DNA from: Bugulina stolonifera
Lineage: Eukaryota; Bryozoa; Gymnolaemata; Cheilostomatida; Bugulidae
Direction: 5' to 3'
Assembly: GCA_935421135.1 (NCBI GenBank)
Contig: OW285187.1
Location: 5,642,001 to 5,706,000 of the forward strand
Length of the DNA stretch: 64,000 bases
Positions within the stretch are counted from its first letter, which is position 1. Every line of letters begins with the position of its first letter. This document shows, one piece after another, positions 1 to 12,814 of the stretch. A program made the position numbers and the translations under genes. The notes below the pieces were generated by a model that saw only the letters and a list, made by a program, of their open reading frames with translations, ran no database searches and was not told the DNA's origin.

Positions 1-420
1 AATAATTGTTACATGATGATGATTGCATAGATCTAATGAAAATTGAAAATACACCCTGGTGTTACCCAGAGCTACACACTACACAGTAGTTTGAAACTAA
101 ATTACGAAAATTTATTTGTTGGAGTTGTCCTACCATTTGTTAGATATAAAATATTCACTTTTCATGAAAGAAGAATACAATACTATAGTCTATCGTATAA
201 TTATACTTGCAGCAAATAGAGAGCTGTATCATGATATAAATGTCACATGTGAATAACTTCCATCTTGGACTGATACAATTGATGATCCCATCAGAATTTT
301 AAAATGAGTAAGAATTAAACATAACGTCATCTGATAGTGATTATTTCGCACAACAAGTTCACAATCCTAAACCCTAAGAATGAAGATTCACACAAGTAGC
401 TAAGCAGACTCACAAAAACT

Positions 421-444
421 ATGGCGGTTGGTTATTGCTTTTAG
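421..444 (+). other. upstream ORF before the four-pass protein
   Basis: A seven-codon ATG-to-TAG reading frame lies 11 bases before the main start codon at 455, in another frame. It could lower translation of the downstream protein. It is visible in the sequence; whether it lies in the mature mRNA is unknown. Confidence 0.35.
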
Positions 445-454
445 GAAATGTGAG

Positions 455-1006
455 ATGGAGACTGACGTCTATAAGAGAATAGGAACTTACACTGAGACTG
501 CTGGGCTGGCTACCACATGTCTAGGACTGATGCTATGCTGCTGTGGGTTCTTCATCACTTGGGCTAAAACATTCCCACTAGGCGATATCTCTATACACAT
601 GGAGTGGCTGAGGCCAGTAGGTGTTGGAGTTCTACTCATTGGAATAATGTTTCTAGCCATTAGCAACGTAATATTCTATAAGGACGAGCCACAAAAATTC
701 TATAAAACGTTGCACAGTGAGCAGACTACTCCAAAGAAGAATTTAATTAAGTCCACTGAATCAATGTGTAGTAAGACTGTATTGGACCAGGTTCTAAAGG
801 GAGCAGTGTTAGTGCTTATTATTAGTATGCTTGCATTCTTTGTTGGCTATATCAGCGAGTGGGCGACGGAATTCCCAATGGGAAAACTTTCAAGTACAGA
901 CAGGAAGGTGTTCGGGATGGTTGGTATAGTAGGTTTGGTACTATCTGTGGCTGTTATATGGATGGCAGATATGATCAGTGTATGGACTAATTATGGTAGA
1001 AAATAA
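455..1006 (+). CDS. small four-pass membrane protein with internal duplication, unknown family
   Basis: Single-exon reading frame of 183 residues from ATG 455, which has G at -3 and G at +4. The open frame extends 27 bases upstream but only through a TTG, so 455 is preferred. Four hydrophobic segments lie near residues 16-37, 54-75, 113-133 and 152-174, with a polar lysine/threonine-rich link in between. The two halves repeat a signature, W-A-x-x-F-P-x-G-x-x-S, at residues 36-46 and 136-146, exactly 100 residues apart. This suggests duplication of a two-helix unit. TM1 has a CCC run at 28-30. I do not recognise the family and assign no function. A canonical AATAAA follows 42 bases after the stop. 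Confidence 0.7.
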   Translation: METDVYKRIGTYTETAGLATTCLGLMLCCCGFFITWAKTFPLGDISIHMEWLRPVGVGVLLIGIMFLAISNVIFYKDEPQKFYKTLHSEQTTPKKNLIKSTESMCSKTVLDQVLKGAVLVLIISMLAFFVGYISEWATEFPMGKLSSTDRKVFGMVGIVGLVLSVAVIWMADMISVWTNYGRK

Positions 1007-1047
1007 TCGTATCCTACTCTTTCAACAGATCATCTCAAAAGTGTTTG

Positions 1048-1053
1048 AATAAA
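1048..1053 (+). terminator. polyadenylation signal of the four-pass gene
   Basis: AATAAA 42 bases downstream of the stop at 1006, as expected for a short 3' UTR. Confidence 0.6.
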
Positions 1054-1903
1054 ATTCATAGAATGATGAAATTGTAGCAGAATAACAATTTACAAGGCAT
1101 GGAAACAAGGCTTAGAGCAGTCCAGATTACTTAACACGCATTTCATCCATATTTAAGTTATATTTCAGCAACTGTAGAAGTTTGAAAAAGCACAGTCGAT
1201 ACAAACATGTTTCACGCTACAGTTAAAGCACATGACCTTTACCTTGAAATTAGTTTCTATGGTCGGCATCTGCCAGCCTGCCATGTATCGTAGGGAGTTT
1301 TGCTTCACCAGTTGATTCTAATGACAACTTTAATTTCACACAACATCTAGAAGTGTACAAGTGGAGATATATTAACTATTCACCATAATAAGAAGTTGTC
1401 TTTCCTCAATCCATTTAGAAAATATTGGGAGAAGACAACTTTAAAAAGCATGTACTGTACATGTGCATGTAAGTACAATGTATATGTGCAGACAGCCAAA
1501 GATGAATTCTAGCTAATTTTTCATTGCCACTCACATTACAGTATCTCTGGTATCAAGTTGTTACACACGAGGACTCATTTATGACACTACTAGCTATGAG
1601 AGATACAGCCTTATAATTACTTGCATATAAATGGGTTGCACATACAATTGCATCAAGTTGACCCAGTAAGAGATTGATAGCAGATATTATACACCCTGTT
1701 ACCTACCTCATGTCTATGATTCTACCTTCGCTGTATTTCATGAAGTGGTATACAGTCTTCCTTCCTCGGCACAACCAGTTCCTGAGAATCCACCAACTTT
1801 CATCCCCTCAATACTAAGGATGCATACCTGTAGTATTTGTAGCAAACCATTGTATATTAAATCAACACACAGCAAACACACATTTATATGGTAAATCTAC
1901 ATA

Positions 1904-1952
1904 TACAATTAGCATGACTACATGCACCATGCATGTAGTCATGCTAATTGTA
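1904..1952. repeat. perfect 22-bp inverted repeat
   Basis: Arms 1904-1925 and 1931-1952 are exact reverse complements around a 5-base loop, ACCAT. The outer part is AT-rich and the inner part contains GCATG. It would fold as a strong hairpin in DNA or RNA. Confidence 0.8.
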
Positions 1953-2877
1953 TAATATCCATTGCACAAGAGTGTAAAGAAAACAGAAGTGGCTACACAG
2001 CCAATCTTGAATTGATAAAAATTCCTACCTCTGCATGTTGCCAATATGAATCAACGATATTGTTTTAATGAAGAAGTACATTGTTTTTTAAAATACAGTA
2101 AACAACATAGAATAGTACAATGCATCTAAAAATATTATCATGTTGTTTACTTCATTTGAAAAAAAACAGACTACTTCTGTCATGCTCACAACAGTCATAA
2201 AACCAACAGATTTAATGAACCGATGAATAATAACTTCCGATTGAAATTCTCATTAATCATGCAGCAACAATAACCATATTATCCACCTGATTGGTCTAGT
2301 GCTCACGGAATTAGTGCTCTTTTGAAAATCTCAGTAGAACAATTTTTGGGCAAGAGAATAGTTGAACATCAGGCCTTAAAAGCTCAGCATGCAGACCCTA
2401 AACACAAGAAGTTGTGAAACATCTGTTTTCAGGACTTAGGACTATTACTGTATGACTTAGGAGTGACTGGATGCGAAATTTGTCCTTTTGTCCCTAAAAC
2501 TTCAATTGCTTCAATTTATATCAAGTAAAGAACTATGATGAAGCGAAATGGGTAAGAAATTGTGAACGCTACATTAAACCCTAACATAGTGACAGATGGT
2601 TGGTGAGGTAGATGGATCATATTAATATTATAATACATTAGTAGTTAGTACTACATGTATGGGAGTGAACTGATCATGAATGGCTATTAGTATTCGACTA
2701 GCAGGCTATGCACAGCTTTCTCTAAATGGGTGTGTTGCTTGCTTTATTATCTATTGTATGTGCAGTTTTATTTACCTCTGATGCTTGACATATATATTGT
2801 ACTTTCATATTTTAAAATAAATCGAACTGATATCATTTTTATAATTATAGTGGGATGCTATAAATAACTGCTAGAAA

Positions 2878-2903
2878 CACAACTACATGTACATGTAGTT
2901 GTG
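2878..2903. repeat. perfect 26-bp palindrome
   Basis: The sequence reads identically on both strands with no loop: CACAACTACATGT followed by its reverse complement. The centre is the TACATGTA motif found throughout the window. Confidence 0.8.
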
Positions 2904-3696
2904 TGATTGTTATATTATAGGAAAATATAGACTGATTGTTTAGTAATAATGAAACAGTGGACGCCAAATGTTTTACATCACAACACAATTATACCTATTA
3001 GATGAAACAGTTTCATTATTATTATTATTATATTGTTAAAATAGATTGTAATCTTATATCTACATGTACATTAGTTGTCTATGTGATGCAGACACAAAAA
3101 TGATTTATTTTTAAAAGGGCTTCAGACCCAGAGGGCCGTGACTGTTCCCAAACTACAACAAAGATGAATTGAGATTTGCAACTATTATTCTTTGCGACCC
3201 CATTAACCTAACGTCTCAAAGACACATTGCATTAGTTTATTTGGGCTACTGCTAATGGCTGTTGCAATTGATACATTACAAATAATTTTTATCGAAAGTT
3301 TGTTGCAATGATCAGTTATATTCTAACTTTGTTCTATCAGAAATAAGCTGACAATTATCTATAATAGTTTTGTTTTTACAGGCTACGAACACCTCAAACT
3401 GCCCTAGTAGAGTTTTACAAGTACTTTATGGCCACACATATATTTACAAGGGTCTCTGTTATGTTGTAGTAAATATATTTATTTTGTATAAAAACTTGGA
3501 TATCAAAATAGTTAATAGAAAACAATTGCAATGGCTGCTACAACATCTCGTAAGAATGACCAAATAGGTATTTGTGTTTTTAACTATAGAATATAAATAT
3601 AAAAATATTAGTTATTGAATATATATACACATAGTGATAGTAAAACGGGAAATCTTAGACTAGCACTAGTAAAGCATCCAGTTATGCCGTCCAGTT

Positions 3697-6600
3697 TCAA
3701 TGAGCCGTAGATAATTCAAAGTCTCCATTAGTGTGCCCAGCACCACCAATAGTGTGACTCCTCTGAGTGTAGTCATCATCACGGAATGGTCGCCTGTAAC
3801 ACAAAGGAGAAAAAAGTTGATAACTGATCCAACTTGACTAAGACTAGACAGACAAGGACACAATATCAGAGTCATAACTGTGAGACTAAAATAAAATGTA
3901 CAATGTATACATACATTTATATACACACATATCTAGATTCTTGACTCTAGATACATAACATACCGCCAAGAACTTTTTATTGAAACATGCATATAAAATG
4001 TACTTGAATGTACATTATACATATATATGAAAACATGAGAATAAATGGGTAAGCAAATCTAAAATGAAAGTTATGTTATGCGTACTATACTGTAGAGTTT
4101 TTAATTTAGAGAATGTCGACTGGAAAACAACAGCCAAGCATACCAAAAGCCGTGCATACCAGTTATCATAAGTGTATATATTTTAGAATTATATTGGATA
4201 CTTACTGTATACTAAGTGTCTGACTAGCATAAGGAGTAGCCTGAGGTGAAGACCTATTCAATGTACTAGTAGGTATTGGAGAGGCACTTCCGAAGCTATC
4301 TTGACGAGAAAGATTAGGTCCAGAAAATATGAACGCTTCTTCCTTTTCCTTGCTCTTCTGCGGTGCTTTGGCCTTCCTTCTCAGACACAAGATCTATAAG
4401 AGACATAATCTGTTGTCATTGAGCTCAGCGCGTTTGATTTACTACAGTGACTCAGGATAGAGCAGATTATGCCAGTCAACAAGGTGATTCACTAACAGGG
4501 AACTATACTTGGAATTCTGCCATAATATCCAGTGTAGAATGGAATACTTACACCAACAATAATGACTATGATAACAACGACAGCTACTGCTACACCAATG
4601 ATTATATAGCCACCCCAGCACAACATCTCGCCATCCTCCGACTTGATCTGGAAAGTGTCGGCAAGACATCCAGCAACTTTCTTGTCAAAGTAATGCTCAA
4701 CATAATTCACAGAGGAATTCTTAGCAGCAAACGTCCCTTCAACCTCAGCCTCTACCCATGCTTCTTTAACTATACAAAACAATGATAGGAATTAGATTTT
4801 ACATAATGACAGAATGAACAAATAGCGAGAGATTAATACACGGGAATTTCAAAGCAAAAACAGCATTTGGAAAGTTGATGTTTAATATTCCTCTTTGCTG
4901 AGTGAATAAATATGTAAAGAGAAGGGAGGGGGGGGGGGGGGCTCAACACTGGTACAACAATAAAGCACATTGCATTTTAAATAGCAAAGAGACTGTATAC
5001 GAGTATGTATGCAACTTACTCAGTTTATTGGATGCTAAAACGTAAGCTGGATCAGGGTCGTCTCTATGTTTGGGGTCATCTTTATGTTTATCGAAAAGGC
5101 TCTCAGCATAACCAAACAGGACACCTAGATACATATAAAAGGTTTTTATGTAATATACATGTATAACAGGTAATACACTAGTACAGTCTATGTACTTAAC
5201 CCCAATGAATATAACATAGAATGAGTTTTAGGTATCAGCTTCACATTCAACTCTACCCAAGTCCAGCAATTTCAGATATCTGCTACAGCATCACAGATAG
5301 ATGACATTCTGTCTCATTACATCACTAATTTGAGATATCAAAATTATTGGTGATGTATAAGTGTAGATAACTCAAACCTACTGATAGAATAATTCCATTT
5401 TCACGAAATTTGCCACTAAATAGAAGGTTTTATCTACAATTTACTTGAATATGTAAAATACATTGTAATAGAAACTCTATTAGTTTAATGCCGTGAGTAT
5501 GGAGTTGTAAAGAAGTCAAACTAGACACGTTAGACATCATTGCTTAGTCCATGGAGGTAAAGACTGCACAAACTTACGTGACGTATTGAGTGGTGGAGAG
5601 TTCACTGCTCTGCCGTAAGCATTGATTACAGAGTCTATAGTGACAGAGTCATCCTTGTCCAGATAGATGGACCTGAAGATGTCCGCTTCAAACTGGTATC
5701 CAAGAGGTATAAGCATCTTAAACTCCTCGGACTCCTCATTACCTTGTATAGTAAAGTCAGCACCTACCAACTCATCCTGTAACTTAGATGCTTCCTTAGC
5801 TGATGTAATGGCAGCATCTATATCTCCATCACTGAAAGTACAACGTTTTTCATGCTTTAAAGTGATCATGCAGCCTAGGGGTGTTTTATATCGTTGCGCT
5901 CCATTTTTCAAGGCGAATCAACTGATTTCTAAGAGTTATCTTTTCAATGGAGCCATTTATCACTAGATTTAATAGTAAAATGGCTCTGTAATTCAGAGTT
6001 ATCTTCCACAAAAATTGTTTTTTGGCTGCGCATGTAAAGTTGTCATCTCTCTACTTTTGTTTAAAAATAAGTTGTACTAAGAACACAAACCACAAGAATG
6101 CAATAATATGACCAATGTCATAAGGCTGCTCTGCCCTGACCACAATGATAACAAGAGCTGGTATACTGAGTGGATTGCTAATTATTCTACACTCAACAGC
6201 CTAGCAGCCACCTACATGTACATGGATTGGTCCATTTTCATATTGCAACAAAAGCAAGTTAGTGACTAGGCTACTGTTCTGATCACTTATGATGTGTCAT
6301 GCATTATTGAAAATAAGAATTTCTACTGAAGTAGTCCTACACTAGGCACTCTATAGGTAGCCTCCTCCCAACCACACTGGCTAATCAATGAGCCACTAGC
6401 ATATCACTGCCAGCCCAAGAAGGGATCTGGTGAAGACATCTGCCATTAGCACATGCGTGTATAACTGAATGGGCGTGTTATGCAATGTACATGTATGTGC
6501 ATTACTTATTATAGTTACTATACATGTAGTTATTTATAATAAATTAAATATATCAGCTTTACAGATGTATAAAAATCATAATGTTTTATACATGTACATA

Positions 6601-9600
6601 CATGTGCATCTTACTTATGGGGTACAGACATAAGCTATACACTCATGTAGTGCATGTATAATACATTTTTATGTGTATACATGTAGTACATGATTTTTAT
6701 AATACATGTACATGAACATACTGTAATAGTTTTGTAATATGATTCATAAACAACATTATACATGTTATGTACAGATACTGTCAGATAGAACACGTAGTGT
6801 GCAGTCTTATACATGATATACATGTACATGAACGCAAATTACAGAATATTTAAATTTGTTGTATTTAAAATATTATTAATATATGCTATAGATAAGCAAT
6901 TGTACCTTTGTACATTGCAACCAATATTAGCTCACAAGAACATGTGCATCCCTCTGTTGTTTTGCTCATATAATATTGAGTGTCTATATTTTACTAAATT
7001 GTTGTTTTTGACAGGGTACATTCACAATCTCTGGTTTGGGGGCAAATATGTACGCAAAAGAAATTTTTATCACCAATAACTCACCATTGAATAAACATTA
7101 GAAGTATTGTTATTTTATGTGATGACCAAATCTGCTGTCGCTGCAGGTACACTATAGGTTAGCTAGCTAGTCTGTATGCTATGCCTGTAGCCACATAGAA
7201 TGTTATAAGAAAGAACTCAGATTGTATTTCTTCTATCGTGACTGTATTAGTGAACATGTGCCATCATCATGCTACTTGATCACTATCAGTATAATTTTGG
7301 TTACAGAAGATAGTGAATAATATTCTTCGTTCCTAAAACATAGGGAGAAGGAAGAAAGTGGTTCCTAGGATCATATGATGTGGTGTAACACCTGAATTTT
7401 TCACTTCTGCAATAGTATTCAAACTTACCAGTAGTACTATTTATGTCATTATAATATGCCAAATGAAAATGAAAAACTGCCCTTTTATTTATAGGCCTAT
7501 GCAATCTAAATAACAAATGCTATGCTCTACTATAAGGATAATTTTTCCAACTGCTATTTGGTTTATGGAGTGCAACTTTTGTAGAGACTGGCTTCCTGAT
7601 ATGCATAAATATAGTGTTTTTTCACTAGCCCATGTGTGTTTCTACTAAACATCCTGATGGCTGCATGCCATTTGTTTCATATTTATTACCCGAATAGGTG
7701 TTGGCAAATGCCCTTTCTATTGTGAAGGGATAATTTATGTGCTGCCACACTGAAATAAATGCTAACATTGTTATTTACTCGAATCATCTGTAGCCAGCAT
7801 AGTCACAGGAAGATTTGGCTTGAATCACTCGATACTTGTGGCAATGTTATTTTGTTATTGATCACATTTTATTCTCATTAGTGGGTGACCTTGTGGTCAA
7901 AAGTCAACAACCCATCAAGTGCAAAGTAATGGTGGATTTCAGTTGTGAAATATTGGGAGTTATCTGACACCAAAATGCACGAGAGGACAACATGCAATAG
8001 TCCTCCAAATAGTCCTCAGCTTCTGCTTCTATGCTTCTTTATCACTAAATTGGCCTAAAAAACACTCAAAATAGCTGCCTGGGGCTCGATGTTTCCTTTA
8101 AAACGATATAAAACACCCCTAGGCTGCATGATCACTTTAAAGAGTGTCAAATTAGACAGCCATTGCAAGCAGGAAATATTATCACACCACATAGCAAACC
8201 GAGAGAATGAACATTGCAGATCATGGCACTGAAGGCATTGGCTCCAAGAACATTATTCTTTAGGTTTTTGTAGCAATCTAAATCCTGGCATACCAACACT
8301 AAGAAGACAAATTAGAGCTATTGATGACAGGAGAGACATTGATGTTTTGAGATATTTTTGATCAGCGAATACTGAATAGCATTATCTAACTAGCACTGGC
8401 ACGCACACACTAGTGGCACATAGAACAGTATGCTAATGAGACGAAGCTAGCATCCTAGTAGGTCTACTAACATGAAGCATTACAAAGGCTATTAATAACA
8501 GATATCTTAGCCAACTTAGGATTAAATATTTTCGCTCACATTCTTTGCTTGGTTCCTGTGACAACGAGAATGTAGATCTCTAAGAGCTTTTTGTACGACT
8601 CATCACTAATAGCATTGTCTTTAGCTTCAGTAAGGGCAGTTAATATACGATCAATTGGCTTGTCATCATAGAGTTTTTGAACTGCAGCAGCGGTCCAGTA
8701 GTATGCCCGACTTGCTAGCGCTAAATCGTCAGTACTACGTGATGCATCTATAACCCAATCCGCAGTAAATGAGATATCTCTAGCCTAAAACACAGTCCAA
8801 AGTAGTGTTAGCACAATTTAGGAAAATAGTCATGATATCATGCTTTCTTCCTCATCTACAGTAGATTCAGTACAGCTAAACTATAACCAATATGTTTACT
8901 AAGGCATTAACCATGCATAACATAATACAACATAGGCAAGCTGAGGTATGGTACCAACTCGCAACAGTAGGCTACATCTGTTACACCATAGCTTGCAAAA
9001 GCCAGTTTCACTGGACCTGTACTAGTTTTTATGAAAATGAGCAATCTACATTTACGTAGCTTAACATAAAGGTAAGGTTGTGTTATTGGACCAGAAAGAG
9101 CTACTACATGTACTAACAGTGCGGCACGGTACAATCTCGAAAGGTGAATTACATTGAGGATAACTATCCAGTGAATAAACGTTTTAAACTCACATAGCTA
9201 TCATATATGTAATCATAAGTACTGAAGTATGCATTGGCGGTCATTCTGTATAAAAGGTTATTCAGTTGCTCGTCACTGTCGCCTGCTTTGTCCCATGATT
9301 CCTTGAGATGGCTCTCAGCTTCTCGGAATCTTGCCAGCTAAAACAAAATAACCGATTGTTCATTGTATTAAAACCGCATCATACTCCTCACATACCAATG
9401 TGTATAAAACAGTAAAAGTATGAGTAAAAATTACTTCTTTACATTATGAGAAGAAAAGAAATTTTATCATTCTAATAAAAATAGAAGTGCCAATAGCCCA
9501 ATTTTATGTCAACTCAGTAATGATTTTTATCTATCAATTTAGGATATTATGTTCTACTGGACAAGCGATTTATATAACATTAAAAATATGCGCAGGCTTG

Positions 9601-11713
9601 TATATGTATATGGAGAGCACATAATAACACTGAATATACCAAGTATGGTATCTAAAACTTATTCACTTCTACTTTAATTACCATTTACTGGCCAATGGTG
9701 GAGGGTAATGGGTACTAGGAAGCTTTTTCAGTTGAAATAGGCAACAGGTTAAGTGAATTAATAGCACTGACAATCATATAGCACTGATTTATTATTACAT
9801 CGTATGCCCTTGCCCAATGAGCTCTAATCTAATGTTCCCGAGACTGTTGTTGTCTACCACCACCACTCCAGAGTGATCATTGACCAGTGACTTTCAAATC
9901 CTAAACATAAAACAGTGCTCCACGACCAATTGATGGACACCACCTGCTAGTAAGGAACTTGTGTCAGCTAATAGAATCAGTATTAACATTGCTAAACTAA
10001 TTACCTGAAGTTGGAAGAAATGAAAACGCTCATATTCATTAATCCTCTGAAGAGATCGGCTCATGTACCTAACATTCATTCTATGGACGACAAGATAATC
10101 TCCATCTTCCTTGAATAGTGCATTACTGTCTGAGTTTATGACGTTACGATACAAGAAGTCCTTCTGCTCCACCAGCAACTGTCGACCAGTACTCCATCTA
10201 GCATAATATTCAGCAATATCGGTACAATCAGCATATATTTGCCAGGCACCTCTCACTTTCAATTTTTTGAAATCAAATATAGCAGTGGTAGATGTACTCT
10301 CACTCTCTGCTGAGATTGTGTCTTTTCCATTTTTATATGGATTTAGGTTGTGTGTAAGCAACTGAAGTGCGAATGTATTACTTTCCTTGGCTATTCCTTC
10401 AATCACTCGATAGTTTTTGTAGTACAGTAATTGGGCATTGCCATCTATTACATTAAGAATGTATGTTTTATATGTTTCAGTGTCACGCGAAAATATATCT
10501 ATCATATCCTTCAAGCCTTCGTCAAGGGTTGATGCCGAATGTAAGCCGATAAGAGCCTGAATAAGTAGCTGTTCCTGTTTAGAATGTTTCACTTGAAAGT
10601 CGGGAGCCGTGGCGATCTCATCCAGCTTGTCTTTGTAGCCAGCGACACCATAGCCCATTCTTTCATGTGCCAAAATCTTTCCAACATATGCCATAGAAAA
10701 ATCAGGATCGATGGCAATAGCTTTATCAAGCATATCGTGAGCTAATATATACCAACCAGCTTCCATAGCTTTCCAGCCAAGAGCAAGGTAATCATGTGTA
10801 CGCTCACCTAAAAAGAATAAAAATTCAATGATACGCACGTGCATCACCGTGAAACAATATTATGACAATACATAACAGAAGACAGCACCTAAACATGTAA
10901 CTCAACACCATATAGAGCGTAAAACCTTCACTGATTATTTAATATAATATTCTATCTAACCTGATTCGTCACACGGAGGAGGCGACTCTGTCCTCTTGTA
11001 CAAAATGTAGTGGTCAGACGAAGGGTTATCGCCAGCATAAAATGGATGTGAGATACCTTGTTCTTTACTCTCCTGGTACACAAGAGCTGTTGTATTATAC
11101 AGAGCGCATGTCCCTCCATCCCCTTTGAAATAGTCACAGTCACGGCAAACAAACTCCTTTTCCGTAATACACGCTAACACGCATCCACGGGCTGACAGTA
11201 TCTTTGTGTCAATGGTCCGAATAGCTTTAGCTTTCCGGTATGCTGTTCCAGCAACCACTCTGACGCTGTCATTTCGATAGTCCTCAGAGCCAACTTTTGC
11301 AACGTCGTAACTGCGTTGGAACTGAAACTCTGAGTCGAAGACCTTGGCTATCTCTGCCTCATCACATTTTGTAACTAAAAGGAATACGACAGATTAAACT
11401 AAGTACTTGATAACGCAGATTCAATAGGCATTAAATGCTGAAGTTACCCTTTAAAGGGTAGACAATCCCATAAAAATTATTATTACTACCTTGCATTCAG
11501 TATTAGCATTACAATATATCATATACAGCACAGATACTTACATGTTGAAAGAGAAAAAGGATGAGGGAAAGACGTGCTACGTCCTAAGATATCTCCTTCA
11601 TCATAAAGAGTTTGAGCCTGGGGTGTATCAAATGTAATGCTGGTCTGTTGTCCACCAACACCATAATACGGTAAGAGGAAATAGAGTATACACAGTAATG
11701 CTCGCTGCCGCAT
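3697..11713 (-). CDS. type I membrane protein: signal peptide, PAN/apple-like domain, TPR-like ectodomain
   Basis: Ten exons: 11542-11713, 10961-11374, 10005-10807, 9194-9337, 8540-8784, 5578-5831, 5020-5124, 4552-4769, 4206-4393, 3697-3793. All junctions are GT-AG and phases agree, giving 879 residues. Residues 1-22 form a signal peptide (MRQRALLCILYFLLPYYG). Exon 2 carries a CxxxC then CRDC pattern followed by C-A-L-Y, resembling a PAN/apple domain. Exon 3 opens with a TPR-like helix pair containing LDKAIAIDPDF, and exons 3-8 stay helical without Cys-rich modules. A strongly hydrophobic helix (about residues 766-785) precedes LCLRRKAK and a roughly 93-residue cytoplasmic tail rich in Ser/Thr/Pro, with RQDSF as a possible basophilic kinase or 14-3-3 site. 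The 2.7-kb intron 5 contains a repeat. Receptor or adhesion role is inference; I know no named family with this order. Confidence 0.75.
4928..4941. repeat. poly-G tract
   Basis: Run of about 14 consecutive G within an intron of the PAN/TPR gene. It is unusual in this AT-rich sequence, could form a quadruplex, and is a place where length errors are likely. Confidence 0.7.
5855..5895 (+). repeat. dispersed 41-bp repeat, copy 1
   Basis: About 41 bases beginning CTTTAAAGTGATCATGCAGC match 8102-8142 on the opposite strand with no mismatch seen by eye. Both copies lie in intron 5 of the PAN/TPR gene, so the pair forms a long-range inverted repeat. Probably a fragment of a mobile element. Confidence 0.7.
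8102..8142 (-). repeat. dispersed 41-bp repeat, copy 2
   Basis: Reverse complement of the repeat at 5855-5895. The surrounding sequence is not obviously alike, so the conserved part may be a terminal or core segment of a larger decayed element. Confidence 0.7.
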
Positions 11714-12814
11714 AATGTCCCCCAAATCCCTATATATAAGACGCTCAAAATCTCTTTGTAGCGTACAGTACAATTGATACAGAGAACCCTCTAGTACAGT
11801 AACTAGTGCAATGCCCCAATAATCTACTTTATACCACTCTCTTTTCCACCAGCTCATGGAAATTATTCATGAGATTCCAGAGTGAGTGGATCCATTGGGG
11901 GTGATGACAAAGTTTGGAGAATCGAATTAATTGTACGCCAATGTTCTGCTGTAACATATTATGTTGATTAACTGAAGACTAGGCTAAGTTGCCAGGTTCA
12001 ATGAGGAAGTAAAACAAACTCAGTTGTCAGAGGAGAACTTTTAAGATTCCCATTTATGATAATTTATATTACACATTATTACTTGATCCACCACTGGTCA
12101 GATCAGTGGAGCAAAACAGTTGCATACTGATTTACCAAGTAAGGAATTGATTGATTGTGACGGTAAAGTGGTTGCTACTGAGCTAGTAACCTTAGGACCA
12201 TCTATAATTCCTATGTTATGGTGCAGTCAGTTGTACCTAATACCTCGTCATGCGGATCAGGGTGTACAACAAAAACATGGTCCACTCATAGTAGGAGGGG
12301 ACAGCATAATCCTACGTCATTCGACCTGACCTGATTAGACACACTCAGGTGTACATTATGGCCTATATCATAATTATGTAGTATAATATTCTGATATAGT
12401 TATTTGTATATTTGTATTTCATATCACTAATTAGTTCCAGTAGACAGGTTGCCCAATATGATACTATAATTATATCCTCTATGTGTGACAGATACATAGA
12501 ATCCACAGAAATACAAGCAGCTAGCCACAGACTTATAGAACAAAGTTCGGATTATAACTACTGTCCATGACCATCAAATTGTATATTATTTAGGGTGTAT
12601 TAACATACGAATCTTATAAAGGCTATTCCAGAACGCCTAATAATTTCCTCAAGTGATACGAAGAGGTCTATTGCTTATCACACTATTAGTAATAATATTC
12701 AGAATAGGAAGAGCATTAATCATGAGGGTAATGCGATGGTTTCAAGCAATAATCAGAAAAGGTTGAATAATCACAAAATTATGTGGAATAAAAATGTTAC
12801 AATAAAGGATGGTT
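11714..12814. other. 5' flank of the PAN/TPR gene; no other gene supported
   Basis: Contains the upstream region of the minus-strand gene. A TATATATAG stretch lies about 20-30 bases upstream of its ATG and could be either a TATA-like element or a splice acceptor. A 69-codon plus-strand frame at 12120-12329 shows no recognisable protein features. Confidence 0.4.

Larger units (their letters stand above)
1054..3696. other. intergenic, convergent 3' flanks; no gene seen
   Basis: About 2.6 kb of AT-rich sequence between two convergent genes. It holds two perfect short palindromic hairpins (1904-1952 and 2878-2903), an imperfect inverted repeat around 1393-1443 that begins with AAGTTGTCTT, and a weaker inverted repeat near 2940-3030 built on AATAATGAAAC. 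A TTTATT near 3478 could serve as the minus-strand AATAAA of the gene ending at 3697. Confidence 0.5.

Noticed and set aside
12120..12329. 69-codon plus-strand open frame upstream of the PAN/TPR gene
   Set aside because: TTG start, no recognisable motif, no Kozak context, and no splice partner found.
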